64,000 nt of DNA from Clostridia bacterium (GCA_902812385.1 CADDZD010000003.1:1-64000), one strand, 5' to 3'. Numbered from the stretch's first letter, positions 42,924 to 52,747 are shown. Program-made: numbers and translations. The notes: generated from the letters alone by a model not told the origin.

Positions 42924-43430
42924 TTAAAGATCTTCCTGATCTTCGGACGGCCTGGCGTGCCTCGCAGGTCTGCCCGACCTTTGTGGAGGTGGCATGGAAC
43001 CATCATTGACATAGACCACCTCGTTGCAATTCGGGCAGGTTACTTCAATGACATCTTCTTCATCGACAATGTCCGCATCAAAGCAAATGATATCGTGACA
43101 CTTGGGACACTCTACTTCAACATACTCGATGTCGTCATCTTCGTCGCATTCGTAATCCGCCTCATCCTTAGCTGCATCCTCTTTATTTTCCGCCTCGTTG
43201 CTTTCTTCCAGATCAAACTCATCCTCGTCACCGTATAAATCCTCATCAATGCTCTCCAGGTAGTCTTCCAGATCCTCCTGGCTGGCCCGCAATTCCTCCA
43301 CCTCGTCCACCAAGTCCCCCAGGATATCAATGATCTGCTTGATAATTCTCGCCTCTTCCCTGCCCTCTTCAAATTTAAGGCCCTCCGTCAGGCCTTGAAG
43401 ATAGGCAATCCTTTCCCGCAAATCTTCCAT
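42924..43430 (-). CDS. CD1247 N-terminal domain-containing acidic zinc-ribbon protein
   Basis: A 168-residue, very acidic protein. The N-terminal helical part (1-60: LRERIAYLQGLTEGL and following) is the CD1247 domain common in Clostridia; an Asp/Glu-rich segment (about 60-105) follows, then a zinc ribbon with CPKCHD and CPNCNE pairs. The C-terminal tail is Pro/Arg-rich. Function unknown; it is usually found between spoIIIAA and efp. ATG start behind AGGAGG. Confidence 0.8.
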   Translation of the reverse strand: MEDLRERIAYLQGLTEGLKFEEGREEARIIKQIIDILGDLVDEVEELRASQEDLEDYLESIDEDLYGDEDEFDLEESNEAENKEDAAKDEADYECDEDDDIEYVEVECPKCHDIICFDADIVDEEDVIEVTCPNCNEVVYVNDGSMPPPQRSGRPARHARPSEDQEDL

Positions 43431-43482
43431 ATTTTTGACCTCCTAAAACCTTTTTACCTATTATTCCCATTTAAAGCCAGAT

Positions 43483-44040
43483 CTAAACCCGCTCCAGATA
43501 CTCTCCGGTGCGTGTATCCACCCTAACTACATCTCCGACTTCCACAAAGAGTGGTACCTGGATTGTAAGTCCTGTTTCCAGGGTAGCAGACTTCGTTCCA
43601 CCTGTTGCCGTGTCGCCGCGTACTCCGGGATCTGCGGCAACCACCTCAAGCTCTACAAAATTGGGCAGTTCCACTCCGATCAGGTTTCCCTCGTGAGTGA
43701 GCAGGTAAATATTCATATTTTCTTTTAAGTACTTCACGTTGTCCCCCAGTTGCTCGGTTGTAAGGCTCACCTGCTCGTAAGTCTCATTATCCATAAAGAC
43801 AAAGGAATCCCCTTCACGATAAAGATACTGCATTTCCTTTCTTTCCAGGTGCGCCCTCGGTAGCTTCTCCCCGGCCCGAAAGGTGCGCTCGATAACTGCA
43901 CCTGTTCTGAGGTTCTTCAACTTTGAGCGCACAAATGCCGAGCCCTTTCCCGGCTTAACATGCTGAAAGTCCACAACTGTGTAAATGTCCCCTTCAACCT
44001 CAATTGTTAGACCTGTCCTGAAATCATTCGTTGAAATCAT
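43483..44040 (-). CDS. efp: Translation elongation factor P
   Basis: Relieves ribosome stalling at polyproline. The 185-residue protein has the three beta-barrel domains; the tip loop [12 protein letters not shown] places Lys32 as the residue that reaches the peptidyl-transferase centre. No dedicated lysine-modification genes are seen nearby. ATG start with AGGTAGG. It lies between pepP-like and CD1247 genes, as in many Clostridia and B. subtilis (yqhT-efp-spoIIIAA). Confidence 0.97.
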   Translation of the reverse strand: MISTNDFRTGLTIEVEGDIYTVVDFQHVKPGKGSAFVRSKLKNLRTGAVIERTFRAGEKLPRAHLERKEMQYLYREGDSFVFMDNETYEQVSLTTEQLGDNVKYLKENMNIYLLTHEGNLIGVELPNFVELEVVAADPGVRGDTATGGTKSATLETGLTIQVPLFVEVGDVVRVDTRTGEYLERV

Positions 44041-44104
44041 CTTCCTACCTGGCTCATTTCACCTGTTAGCAACAGGCCAGGATTCGCTCCTTTCATCAAA
44101 TGAA

Positions 44105-45178
44105 TTAAACAACGATGAGTTCTTTTTTTAAAGGCGTCAGGATTTCACAGCCCTTGTCCGTAACCAGAACGGTATCCTCGATCCGTACACCTCCCCAACC
44201 CGGTAGATAGACACCTGGCTCCACGGTGACCACCATGCCCGCTTCCAGCACCAGTTCCCCGCCGGGGGCAAGCCTTGGCTCCTCATGAACTGCCAGCCCA
44301 ACCCCGTGACCGAGGCTGTGCGAAAAATATTCACCGTAACCGGCTTTTTCTATAACCCGGCGCGCCGCTGCATCAGCCTCGCCGGTCGTTATTCCAGCTC
44401 GAATTAAATCAAGGGCGTTCTGCTGGGCGTCTTTTACCACTTCGTATACTTCCCGCTGCTTTGCATTATAGTGGCCGAGAGCAACCGTCCTGGTAAGATC
44501 CGCGGCGTAACCCCGGTAGGTCGCCCCCAGGTCAAGCACGATCAACTCACCAAGCCCGATCCGCTTCTCGGATGCGGCGCCATGGGGCAAGGCACTCCGC
44601 TGCCCGCTGGCCACGATCGTATCGAAGGCAGGAAGCCCTGCGCCTTGGGAACGCATAAAAAATTCCATGACACCCGCCGCTTCCTGTTCCGTCATGCCTT
44701 CCCTCAGTTCTTCCAGGAGGTGACGGAAAGCCGCACAGGTGATGATTCCGGCCTCCCTGATCATTGCGATCTCTTCCGCATCCTTCACCATCCGCATCTT
44801 TTCCACCAAGCCGCTCACCGGTCGCAGCCGGATCTGGGGAAGCTGCTCCTGAATCTGCCTAAACTGCCGGTAGGTCAGATAATTCTCTTCAAAACCCAGC
44901 TCAGTGTGCCGTCCCCCGTAAACCTCCGTCAATGCTTCCAGAAATGTTTTCCTGACGAGTTTCAGATCCCAGTCAGGAGCTTCAGCATGCGCCTGTTCCA
45001 CAAACCTTCCGTCTGTGAATAAACAGGCCGTGTCAGAGGTCACAAGGAGGGCACCTTCACCGGTAAAACCGCTTATATACCTTCGATTTTCCGGCTGCAT
45101 CACCAGCAGCGCTTCCAGACCCTGAGCCGCCAAAATGCTCCGCAGTCCGGCCAATCTCCGGGAGTAATTAACCGTCAT
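44105..45178 (-). CDS. Xaa-Pro aminopeptidase (M24 family, YqhT type)
   Basis: A 357-residue metallopeptidase with an N-terminal creatinase-like domain (about 1-130) and the pita-bread catalytic domain. Metal ligands are visible in LIVLDLGATYRGYAADLTRT (two Asp), HSLGHGVGLAVHEEP (His) and VVTVEPGVYL (Glu) with GGVRIEDTVL (Glu). Removes an N-terminal residue before proline. ATG start with AAGGTAG; six bases after aroQ. Confidence 0.93.
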   Translation of the reverse strand: MTVNYSRRLAGLRSILAAQGLEALLVMQPENRRYISGFTGEGALLVTSDTACLFTDGRFVEQAHAEAPDWDLKLVRKTFLEALTEVYGGRHTELGFEENYLTYRQFRQIQEQLPQIRLRPVSGLVEKMRMVKDAEEIAMIREAGIITCAAFRHLLEELREGMTEQEAAGVMEFFMRSQGAGLPAFDTIVASGQRSALPHGAASEKRIGLGELIVLDLGATYRGYAADLTRTVALGHYNAKQREVYEVVKDAQQNALDLIRAGITTGEADAAARRVIEKAGYGEYFSHSLGHGVGLAVHEEPRLAPGGELVLEAGMVVTVEPGVYLPGWGGVRIEDTVLVTDKGCEILTPLKKELIVV

Positions 45179-45184
45179 CTCAGG

Positions 45185-45634
45185 CTACCTTCTTTCCTTT
45201 TGCGATATGATCTGGCAGGCGGCGGTAAGGGCGAGGCTGTAGCCGAGCGGGCCGAAACCCGTGATCTGGCCGACGGCAGCAGGTGCCGTCACCGACTTGC
45301 TCCGCCAGTCTTCACGGGCATAGATATTGCTCAAATGCACCTCGATTACCGGGATGTTAACGGCTCTGAGGGCATCGTACAGAGCATAGCTGTAGTGGGT
45401 CAAAGCCCCAGGATTGATAATGATGGCATCAAAGCGTCCTCTGGCAGCGTGGATCCGATCGATCAGATCCCCCTCATGATTTGACTGGTAAAACTCTACA
45501 TCCACTCCTGCAGCCTCCCCCTGCCTGGTTAAAGCGCGGTTGATCTCTGCAAGAGTGATTTTCCCGTAGATCTCCTCCTCACGCTCCCCAAGCAGGTTAA
45601 GGTTGGGACCGTTGACAACCAATATGCGCGCCAC
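45185..45634 (-). CDS. aroQ: 3-dehydroquinate dehydratase, type II
   Basis: Third step of the shikimate pathway. The 149-residue protein has GPNLNLLGERE with the catalytic loop Arg/Tyr region, YQSNHEGDLIDRIH, INPGALTHYSYAL and EVHLSNIYAREDWR with the catalytic His. GTG start with GGAGG upstream. The rest of the pathway (aroB, aroK, aroC, aroE) is about 15 kb away in the same window. Confidence 0.96.
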   Translation of the reverse strand: MARILVVNGPNLNLLGEREEEIYGKITLAEINRALTRQGEAAGVDVEFYQSNHEGDLIDRIHAARGRFDAIIINPGALTHYSYALYDALRAVNIPVIEVHLSNIYAREDWRSKSVTAPAAVGQITGFGPLGYSLALTAACQIISQKERR

Positions 45635-45658
45635 TTGAAAACCTCCAGAAAATCGTTG

Positions 45659-47014
45659 TTATTGCCCGCTCACCGTCAACCCGGCAACGCGAATAGTAGG
45701 TGCTCCGGTGCCGATGAAAAAGCGAAGGTCCTTTCCTATTAAATCAATGTTCTCCAGCAATTCCAGTATATTTCCAGCTATTACCATTCCCCGTACCGGT
45801 GTAGTTAATTCGCCGCGTTCTATCCAGATTCCTGCCGCACCCACCGAAAAATCGCCGGATACGGGATTGGCGGTATGCATACCCATCACTTCCGTGAGAT
45901 AGAGGCCGCTTTCTGTGTTTTTGATAATATCCTGCGGGTCCTTTTCGCCGGGAGCGAGGTAAAAATTCGTGGTTCCCACTTCCGGAGGCGATTTATAAGA
46001 ACTCCGGGCAGCATTTCCCGTGGAGGGAACCCCATCCCTGGCCGCGGTATACGAGTTGTGAAGAAAGCCCCGCAATGTTCCCTTCTTGATAAGGAATGTG
46101 CGCTGACTGGGAACCCCCTCTCCGTCGAAGGGAGAACTCATTAAACCCTTTGGAATAGTGCCGTCGTCGATCACGGTCACCCCTTCGGCTGCAACCTTCT
46201 GCCCAACCTTTCCCGCAAAGAGGGAACGGCCTTTCTGAACGGCATCAGCCGAAAGGGCGGAAGCGATCAGCCCGAGAAAATTCGTAACCACATAGGGGTC
46301 AAAAACAACGGCCGTGCGCCTGGTTTCCAAACGGCGTGCCCCGAGCATCCGGACCGCCTTAAAGGTGGCCTCCCGCCCGATGGCCTCTGGATCGAGCTCA
46401 TCGAACTTACGGGTAAAATACAGTCCAAACCCGGTCTGCTGATCACCATCATCCCCGGCCACCAGCGATGCATAACCGCCGCAGAGCGAGCCCCGGTACG
46501 AAGCCAGTATCCCGAGAGAATTGGCGATAGTTACGTGGTATTGCGACTCCTGGTAGCTGGCTTGCTCCGTAATCCGGACCCGGCTGTCGTAGCCGCGCCC
46601 GCTCTTCTCTATTTCCTGCGCCAGCCTGATTTTCTCTTCCAGGGGTACCTCCTGCAGCCTGCGATCCTCCAATTCCATCTCCGGATAGGCTTCAGGAGGC
46701 GCCGGGAACACATTGTTCAGATCTGGGCTTCCAATCCGGGCGTTGGCAAGAGCTGCCCGGACGGTTTCCCTGATCGAATCCAGGCCCAGATCGGAGGTGT
46801 AGGCAAAACCCAGGCGCCCTTCCTTTATCAGCCGGATGCCGATGCCACTTTCCCGGGCAACTTTCAGGTTTTCCACTTCCCCGTTCCTGACCTCGATCAC
46901 AAGCTCATGGTTTTGGGAAAAAAAGGCGTCCGCCAGATCGGCACCGTACCGCTTCGCATCTTCAACTGCGGCAGCCACCAGATCGCGCTCGTTCAGTTTT
47001 TCAACCTCGATCAT
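45659..47014 (-). CDS. pmbA: TldD/PmbA family metalloprotease partner (TldE/PmbA)
   Basis: A 451-residue subunit that with TldD forms a heterodimeric protease degrading small unfolded peptides and maturing some peptide antibiotics. It shows the C-terminal GNILELLENIDLIGKDLRFFIG pattern and lacks the HExxxH motif, as expected for TldE. ATG 47012-47014 has AAGGTG six bases upstream and is preferred; the frame extends to a GTG at 47023. It overlaps the end of tldD. Confidence 0.92.
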   Translation of the reverse strand: MIEVEKLNERDLVAAAVEDAKRYGADLADAFFSQNHELVIEVRNGEVENLKVARESGIGIRLIKEGRLGFAYTSDLGLDSIRETVRAALANARIGSPDLNNVFPAPPEAYPEMELEDRRLQEVPLEEKIRLAQEIEKSGRGYDSRVRITEQASYQESQYHVTIANSLGILASYRGSLCGGYASLVAGDDGDQQTGFGLYFTRKFDELDPEAIGREATFKAVRMLGARRLETRRTAVVFDPYVVTNFLGLIASALSADAVQKGRSLFAGKVGQKVAAEGVTVIDDGTIPKGLMSSPFDGEGVPSQRTFLIKKGTLRGFLHNSYTAARDGVPSTGNAARSSYKSPPEVGTTNFYLAPGEKDPQDIIKNTESGLYLTEVMGMHTANPVSGDFSVGAAGIWIERGELTTPVRGMVIAGNILELLENIDLIGKDLRFFIGTGAPTIRVAGLTVSGQ

Positions 47015-48407
47015 CGCAATCACCTTCTTCGAGAATGCCGCCCACGATCAGTTCCGGAATCCGGATGGTCGGCTGGGCGTCGGAGACCGGTACGCCCTGC
47101 CCGTCTTTGCCGCAGATTCCTATGGAAAATCCAAAATCCCTTCCTATCATATCGATCTGCTTCAGCACTTCCGGCCCGTTTCCCGTCAGAGTGGCGCCCC
47201 GCACAGGAACGGTCGCTTCACCATCCTGGATCAGATAACCTTCCGTAACCTCAAAAACAAAGTCCCCGTTGGTGGTATTCACCTGACCACCCCCCATGCG
47301 GCGGACGAGCAGGCCGGCCCTGGTTTCCCTGATGATCTCGTCAGGTGAGGCATCGCCCGGAGCAAGGTAGGTATTGGTCATCCTGGGAATCGGCCTGTGC
47401 TGAAAGGATTCCCGCCGGCCGTTCCCCGTCAAACCGGCCCCCTCCCTGGAGGCGGTAATGCGGTCGTACATATAGCCGCGCAGGATCCCGCCTTCAATCA
47501 GCACCGTCCGCTGCGCAGGGTTCCCCTCGTCATCGAAGCGAAGCGTCCCAAATTTCCCCTGCAGGGTTCCGTCATCCACTACTGTCACAAGCTCTGAAGC
47601 CACCTGTTCCCCCTGCCTGTTGGCGTAAACCGAGAGGCCCTTTTGGGCGAGGTCCGCTTCCAGGCCATGACCGCATGCTTCGTGAATCATGGTTCCTCCT
47701 GCCTCTCCCGCCAGGACCACAGGCATGCGTCCCGCAGGGGCTCGCCTGGCGTTGAGCATCAGAAGCGCCCTCCTGGCCGCACGGCGCCCCAGGTCCACAG
47801 GTTTCTCCTCGTCAAAGAACTCCAGCCCCTGGGTTCCTCCGGCCGATTCATATCCCGTCTGGATTACCTGGCCCTCTGCAGCCACGGCATTGACCGAAAG
47901 ACGGCTCCGAATCCGCTCGTCCTCAACATATACCCCATCCGTATTGGCTATCGTTACCCTCTGCGTCACATCCCCGTAACCTACCGTCACCTGGCGCACC
48001 AGTTTGTCGTCAACGCTCCTGGCCGCCTCTTCCGCGGCCTTTACAAGCTCTGCCTTTTCCTCGATGCCTTCCTCCTCCGGACGCCGCTTCACCGGCAGCT
48101 TAACCGGGGATTCCCTGCGTACGAGGGGAATGGTTTCGACCGGGTTCTCCCTGGCCGCTTTCCCTACACGCTCCGCCAGTTTGAGCAGTTCTTCTTTTTT
48201 CAAAACATTGGTGTAGCCGTAGGCGGTATTTTCGCCCCGGATCACCCGGATACCGGCACCCTGTTCATGGCCGGTGATGACACGCTCGATTTTCCTGTCC
48301 TCACAGCCGATTTTTGTGCTCCTTTTGTCTTCAATAAATATTTCCGCGAAATCGCCGCCCCTCCGGGCGACCTGCAAAATCTCTTCAAGATCCGCCTTTG
48401 AAAGCAT
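47001..48407 (-). CDS. tldD: TldD family zinc metalloprotease
   Basis: Catalytic subunit of the TldD/TldE protease. The 468-residue protein has the zinc motif HEACGH in GTMIHEACGHGLEADL and the C-terminal NGPEVLKQIDMIGRDFGF pattern. ATG start behind GAGGGAG. A good SigA promoter at 48447-48475 makes it the first gene of tldD-pmbA-aroQ-pepP-efp-CD1247. No peptide antibiotic precursor is visible nearby. Confidence 0.94.
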   Translation of the reverse strand: MLSKADLEEILQVARRGGDFAEIFIEDKRSTKIGCEDRKIERVITGHEQGAGIRVIRGENTAYGYTNVLKKEELLKLAERVGKAARENPVETIPLVRRESPVKLPVKRRPEEEGIEEKAELVKAAEEAARSVDDKLVRQVTVGYGDVTQRVTIANTDGVYVEDERIRSRLSVNAVAAEGQVIQTGYESAGGTQGLEFFDEEKPVDLGRRAARRALLMLNARRAPAGRMPVVLAGEAGGTMIHEACGHGLEADLAQKGLSVYANRQGEQVASELVTVVDDGTLQGKFGTLRFDDEGNPAQRTVLIEGGILRGYMYDRITASREGAGLTGNGRRESFQHRPIPRMTNTYLAPGDASPDEIIRETRAGLLVRRMGGGQVNTTNGDFVFEVTEGYLIQDGEATVPVRGATLTGNGPEVLKQIDMIGRDFGFSIGICGKDGQGVPVSDAQPTIRIPELIVGGILEEGDCDDRG

Positions 48408-48446
48408 TCTGCTCCCTCACTTAAAACTGGTATAATTTACTTTATC

Positions 48447-48475
48447 ATCATACTCCCGCCAGCTTTTATTGTCTA
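48447..48475 (-). promoter_or_regulatory. SigA promoter of the tldD operon
   Basis: On the minus strand TAGACA (48470-48475) and TATGAT (48447-48452), each one base from consensus, are separated by 17 bases, about 40 bases before the tldD start. Confidence 0.7.
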
Positions 48476-48506
48476 CTTTTTCCGCTCCCCCTATACAAAA
48501 TATAAG

Positions 48507-48533
48507 ACCCGGAGCGCTCCCCCTGCCCCGGGT
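48507..48533 (-). terminator. Possible terminator after the pilus cluster
   Basis: On the minus strand ACCCGG pairs with CCGGGT (48528-48533 and 48507-48512) around a GC-rich loop containing the palindrome GAGCGCTC, followed by CTTATATTTTG. It lies 13 bases after the GspH-like gene and before the tldD promoter. Confidence 0.5.
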
Positions 48534-48545
48534 TGACACATTATA

Positions 48546-49070
48546 TTACGGGGAAATCTCCCAGTTCTCAGGAGGTTGGTCGCTGCTCCGCACCCTTCCG
48601 GTTATCGAGGCTACGATCACATATTTGAACCTCGACGTTACCTTATCACGCAGTGTAATCGTGCCGCCTCGCGGCCAGGGCAGTCCCTTTGCCGATATGA
48701 GAAGCTTATTACCATCGAAATTGGTATTTTCAATAGCCACCGTATCCGGAAGGTGAACAACGGCAATTGTAACATCCGGAGAAGCCGTTTTTCTGATATA
48801 GTAGGTTCCGTTTGATCTATTAAACAGGATAAAATACCGAGCACACTGCTCGCTGAGGGCGCGCTGCTGCACTCCCCGGATGTCTTCGACAAGGCGGTCT
48901 GCGGCCATTTGCAGATTTGCACCCGCCATGAACCGCTGCAACCCAGGAGCAACTCCCACCAGAAGAATGCCTGCGATCAACAGTGTGATGGTTATCTCCA
49001 GCAATGTATAACCGTTAGAGCAAAGCACTGTCCTTATCCGGTTTTCCGATCCGGGCATATACCGTATCAC
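48546..49070 (-). CDS. GspH-like pseudopilin
   Basis: A 174-residue prepilin-like protein. A leader to about residue 19 ends in SNG, followed by YTLLEITITLLIAGILLVG, the N-methylated hydrophobic helix with Glu at position 5. The remainder is a beta-rich GspH-like domain. Likely a minor pilin processed by the prepilin peptidase encoded directly upstream, whose stop overlaps its GTG start as GTGA. Confidence 0.85.
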   Translation of the reverse strand: MIRYMPGSENRIRTVLCSNGYTLLEITITLLIAGILLVGVAPGLQRFMAGANLQMAADRLVEDIRGVQQRALSEQCARYFILFNRSNGTYYIRKTASPDVTIAVVHLPDTVAIENTNFDGNKLLISAKGLPWPRGGTITLRDKVTSRFKYVIVASITGRVRSSDQPPENWEISP

Positions 49071-49837
49071 CCTGAAAAGAAACGAAAATACCAGCCGATG
49101 ATCCCATTACCCCACAGCAAAGCGATGATGGAACCAAGGGCGATAAACGGCCCGAAGGGGATCGGATCTTTTCTACCTTTTATGCGAAAAGCCAGCAGCA
49201 CCACCGCCAGTACCCCCCCCAGGCAAATACCGATAAACAATCCAAGCTGAGCAAGCGGCCACCCCAGGAAGAGACCGGTGACAAATGCGAGCTTGATATC
49301 CCCGCCGCCCATCCCTCCCCCGCTCAGCACTGCTACCAGAAATAAAAACCCGCCGCTTGCAGCGGCGCCAACCAGAGCGGAAATAGCTCCCACATCCCCG
49401 GTTGCCGTCCCCAGGACAATGCCGCCCACTAAAGCTGTTATTACAAGGGAGTCCGGAATGAGGTAGTGCTGCAAGTCGATAAAAGTGGCCGCTATCAACA
49501 CAGCACTCAAAAAAAGGTACTTGGTAAGAGCTGCCGTAACCCCGAAGCGCCAAAACAATACCAAAAAAAGCAGCCCTGTCAGCAACTCCACGCCGGGATA
49601 AAGCCACGATATCCGGGCACCGCAGGTGCGGCACCTTCCCCGGAGCAGAATAAAGCTTACCACCGGCAGCAGATCGTACCAGGCCAGCCCATGACCACAT
49701 GCGGGACAGCGGGATCTTCCCCACAGGATAGATTCCCCCCGGGGGAGCCGGTAGATCACCACATTTAAAAAGCTTCCGATGCACATTCCTAAAAGGGTGA
49801 TGATAACTGCATTGAAAACAAAAGCCTGTTTTCCCAA
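49067..49837 (-). CDS. pilD: Prepilin peptidase (A24 family)
   Basis: Cleaves and N-methylates type IV prepilins. The 256-residue membrane protein has the zinc-binding domain with Cys44, Cys47, Cys69 and Cys72 and both catalytic aspartates, in FIDLQHYLIPDSL and in GGGMGGGDIKLA (GxGD). About eight membrane segments. TTG start with GAGAGG. It serves the pilins encoded in this cluster. Confidence 0.95.
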   Translation of the reverse strand: MGKQAFVFNAVIITLLGMCIGSFLNVVIYRLPRGESILWGRSRCPACGHGLAWYDLLPVVSFILLRGRCRTCGARISWLYPGVELLTGLLFLVLFWRFGVTAALTKYLFLSAVLIAATFIDLQHYLIPDSLVITALVGGIVLGTATGDVGAISALVGAAASGGFLFLVAVLSGGGMGGGDIKLAFVTGLFLGWPLAQLGLFIGICLGGVLAVVLLAFRIKGRKDPIPFGPFIALGSIIALLWGNGIIGWYFRFFSG

Positions 49838-49854
49838 TTCAGTACCTCTCGTCG

Positions 49855-50697
49855 CTATTGCTGCGGTTGTCTAAGCTGCTTCTGTTCCGGCTGAGTGGCG
49901 GCCGGATTAGCCGGGGGTACCGGTAAACCGCCCTGCACCTGCCCCTGCCCGCTTACCGGGGTCGCAGACTGAGGCGGCGGTGGCAGCTTCAGGTGCCCGG
50001 ACAACTCGGGAACGGGAGAGACTGCACCCGCCGGCTGAAAAGCGTTCCCTCTCCCCCGCAGCCACCCTGCCAACTGCTCCAGCTGCAGCCTGGCCTCCGG
50101 AGTTTTCGCGGAATAAATAATAAGCCCGATCTCCGCCCTTACACCTCCGCCGGCAGCATCACCCGCCGCAGAGTATGACTGCGAAGATGCAGCCGGAGAC
50201 TGGAAAGCCTCGATGGCTTCGACCTTCAAACTCCTGACTTCGGTTAAGTTCTTCAACGCCTGGTTTTCCAGGTTGTTTATAAAGGCAAGCACATCCAGGT
50301 AGTTCCCCCGGACCATCACCTTGAGGAGTATTTCCAGGGAATGTCTGTTGGTGATGATACTACCCGGTTCAACACCAGTAATGTCAATATTTCCTGCAGC
50401 CGACCTCAAGCCCAATAGAATAATGTCCGCACCGTCCCGCATCTCGGTTTTAAAGGGTTCGCCTGTCTTATCCTTTTCCTGCTGTGCCGCCCGGAGTCTG
50501 GTCATTTCCGTTTTTAAGGCGGCTGCGGTCGACCGCGCCCTGGCCAGCTTCGCCTTCTCCGCCGCCAGCTCACTCTTCACTCGGGCGTAAGCTTTGATCT
50601 GCGGAGACAAGATAAAGGAGTAAACTGCATAAATCCAGACGGCCACCAGCAGGGCGACCAGCAAGAACCTGTCCCTGGAACTCAGCTTTTCCCACAT
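49855..50697 (-). CDS. pilO: PilO-like type IV pilus assembly protein
   Basis: A 280-residue protein with one N-terminal membrane helix (about 11-30), a coiled coil (about 35-75) and a ferredoxin-like domain (about 90-210), the layout of PilO. The Pro/Gln-rich C-terminal tail (about 225-280) is longer than usual. It should dimerise with PilN in the alignment complex. ATG start directly after pilN. Confidence 0.87.
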   Translation of the reverse strand: MWEKLSSRDRFLLVALLVAVWIYAVYSFILSPQIKAYARVKSELAAEKAKLARARSTAAALKTEMTRLRAAQQEKDKTGEPFKTEMRDGADIILLGLRSAAGNIDITGVEPGSIITNRHSLEILLKVMVRGNYLDVLAFINNLENQALKNLTEVRSLKVEAIEAFQSPAASSQSYSAAGDAAGGGVRAEIGLIIYSAKTPEARLQLEQLAGWLRGRGNAFQPAGAVSPVPELSGHLKLPPPPQSATPVSGQGQVQGGLPVPPANPAATQPEQKQLRQPQQ

Positions 50698-51354
50698 TCA
50701 GCTCACACCTTTGAGAAATGCAGTTATTTCAAACTGAATACCGTCGGTCCCTTCTCCGATCTTGTCCAGCCTGACCTCCAGAAAATAAGGCAGGCAGGTG
50801 AGGCCGTTGATAAAGACCCCGATCGATGCCACGGTGCGGGAATTCCCTTTGAAGATTACGGCGTTCGGGCGAGGCACCGCTTCCGGTTGCTTGGCAGCGC
50901 CGCTGTTTCCGGAAACCTGCCTTTGAGCCGGAGCGCCACTTTGCGAAACCTGCCCCGGCGCTTTCTGTTCCGGCTGCTTATAGGTGAGCTCAAGACCAAC
51001 CAGCCATAAATCCACGGGCATGATCCGGTTGATATCCACCAGCAGGTCCGACCACTGCTTTCGGCTTCTTAAAATCAGATGGTATTCCTCAATGGTCCGC
51101 TCAAGCTCTACCCTCTCGGCCCTCATTTTCTCCACCCGGGCCGCTACCGGGTTTACGGCTGTCAACTCTACCTTTGTTGCGGACAGTTCATTTTTCACAT
51201 TGTAAAAACTGATGATAAAGACACCGTAACTCCCGAGGATTACGGCAATAAGAAGGGCAACGCCGGTGATGATTAGCAGACGGCGCACATCCACGATTTC
51301 CTCCCGCTGCAGCTTTGGAGGGAGGAGGTTGACTTTGTAATTGAGTCCAGGCAT
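50698..51354 (-). CDS. pilN: PilN-like type IV pilus assembly protein
   Basis: A 218-residue protein. The short cytoplasmic N-terminus YKVNLLPPKLQRE contains the NLLP motif that binds PilM; a membrane helix (about 27-50), a coiled coil (about 55-95) and a periplasmic-type domain follow, with an unconserved Gln/Pro insertion at about 128-155. ATG start 1 base after pilM. Confidence 0.9.
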   Translation of the reverse strand: MPGLNYKVNLLPPKLQREEIVDVRRLLIITGVALLIAVILGSYGVFIISFYNVKNELSATKVELTAVNPVAARVEKMRAERVELERTIEEYHLILRSRKQWSDLLVDINRIMPVDLWLVGLELTYKQPEQKAPGQVSQSGAPAQRQVSGNSGAAKQPEAVPRPNAVIFKGNSRTVASIGVFINGLTCLPYFLEVRLDKIGEGTDGIQFEITAFLKGVS

Positions 51355-52398
51355 CTAGTAAATCCCTCTCATGGCCAAACCGAGAGCAATGGCATATGCG
51401 GGATCGAAGCCTTCACCTCCCGGCAGGGGAAGATCCACCATCCCAATACTGACAGGAATACCCAGCACGTCCTGCATGAAAAGGGGAAGCCCTTTCAACT
51501 TGCTGGTTCCTCCGCTTAAAATTAAGCGTTCAACAGGAGCACCCTCCTGAACAGAGTAAAAATTCAGAGATCTCTGCACTTCACCCGCAATCTCCATGAG
51601 GCTTCCCCTCAGGATTTCCGCCAGTTGCCTGCCACCGCTCAAGCTCCAAGCGTTATCCCTCAGAAGGCTGGCATCCTCTTGCATCTGCTGGGCTTCGGAG
51701 GCTCCCACCCCGTGGGTGTCCATAATCGCCCTGGTTAAAACACTCCCTCCGACGGGCAACACCCTGAGAAAACGGATTCTCCCATTTCTGGTGATCACCA
51801 GGTGAGAGGTCCTGGAACCGATGTCGATCACGGCGAGCGTCCCTGAGGTGTTCCTGCCGAAAAGCCGCCACAGGGCAAATACTTGGATGTCAAATGCCGT
51901 CACAGTCAGGCCTGCACGGGAAAAAATGCCGTAATACCGGTAAACGGTACTGGCCGGGACGGCCAGCAGCAGCACGTTCTGGCCCTCTTCGCCGTCGACA
52001 TCCCCGGTTCTGCCCTCGGCTAACCTGACATGCCTGAATATAAACTGATCCGAAGGAGAAGGCAGGTACTTTTCTATTTCGATTTCGGCGGCAGCCGCCA
52101 GCTCCTTATCGCTCATCAAGGGGAAGCGCATGACCCGGCTGATTACCTTTTCGCCTCCGATACAGGCGATCACCTCATGTATTCCCTCAGTTCTGACCTG
52201 GCTTAAAACCTCAACCAGATGCTCCTCATCAAACTGTTCCGTCCAGACACCGGGAGGGCTCGGGTACTTCGTCAGGGAAACAATTTCAGCCATACCACCT
52301 GAGATCCTGACTTCCGCCACTTTGATCCAGTTGGTGCCGATATCCACACCGGTAAATTGGTTCTTGCGAGGCAATATCTTTTGAAGAAAATCCTTCAT
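51355..52398 (-). CDS. pilM: PilM type IV pilus biogenesis ATPase-like protein
   Basis: A 347-residue actin-like protein with VDIGTNWIKVAEV (phosphate 1), LAVIDIGSRTSHLVI (phosphate 2) and LILSGGTSKLKGL (adenosine) motifs. It binds PilN at the cytoplasmic face. ATG 52396-52398, with AAGGCGG upstream, gives the normal N-terminus; the open frame to 52470 is a spurious extension. First gene of pilM-N-O-D after a 380-base gap. Confidence 0.93.
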   Translation of the reverse strand: MKDFLQKILPRKNQFTGVDIGTNWIKVAEVRISGGMAEIVSLTKYPSPPGVWTEQFDEEHLVEVLSQVRTEGIHEVIACIGGEKVISRVMRFPLMSDKELAAAAEIEIEKYLPSPSDQFIFRHVRLAEGRTGDVDGEEGQNVLLLAVPASTVYRYYGIFSRAGLTVTAFDIQVFALWRLFGRNTSGTLAVIDIGSRTSHLVITRNGRIRFLRVLPVGGSVLTRAIMDTHGVGASEAQQMQEDASLLRDNAWSLSGGRQLAEILRGSLMEIAGEVQRSLNFYSVQEGAPVERLILSGGTSKLKGLPLFMQDVLGIPVSIGMVDLPLPGGEGFDPAYAIALGLAMRGIY

Positions 52399-52475
52399 GA
52401 TAACCGCCTTGTTGAGAAATTGCACTTTCGCGTGATCCTGTACAGCAAACACATACCAGATTTTCGACATTTACA

Positions 52476-52497
52476 ATTGTTTACATGTGGTAACAAT
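52476..52497. repeat. Imperfect inverted repeat upstream of pilM
   Basis: ATTGTTTAC (52476-52484) faces GTAACAAT (52490-52497) across five bases; one arm has an extra T. About 80 bases before the pilM start, it could be a regulator site. Confidence 0.4.
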
Positions 52498-52747
52498 GAT
52501 AATTCTCTACTTCATTCGATAATACTTCCTAAAATCCTGCATTTTTTTGTTTTATAGCCTAAGTTAAAAAAACCACCATCCACATAGAATACTTCTGTCT
52601 CAGATGATGTAGGCTAAGCGCACCAGCTTTTCTCCTTTTTTCAACCTTTATCCCGGATCCGATAATACAATAAACCACCGGCGTTCCAGGAGGAACTGCC
52701 GACTGTTCCGCATTGAGATTAAATGTTAAATGAGCGTATTGATCAAC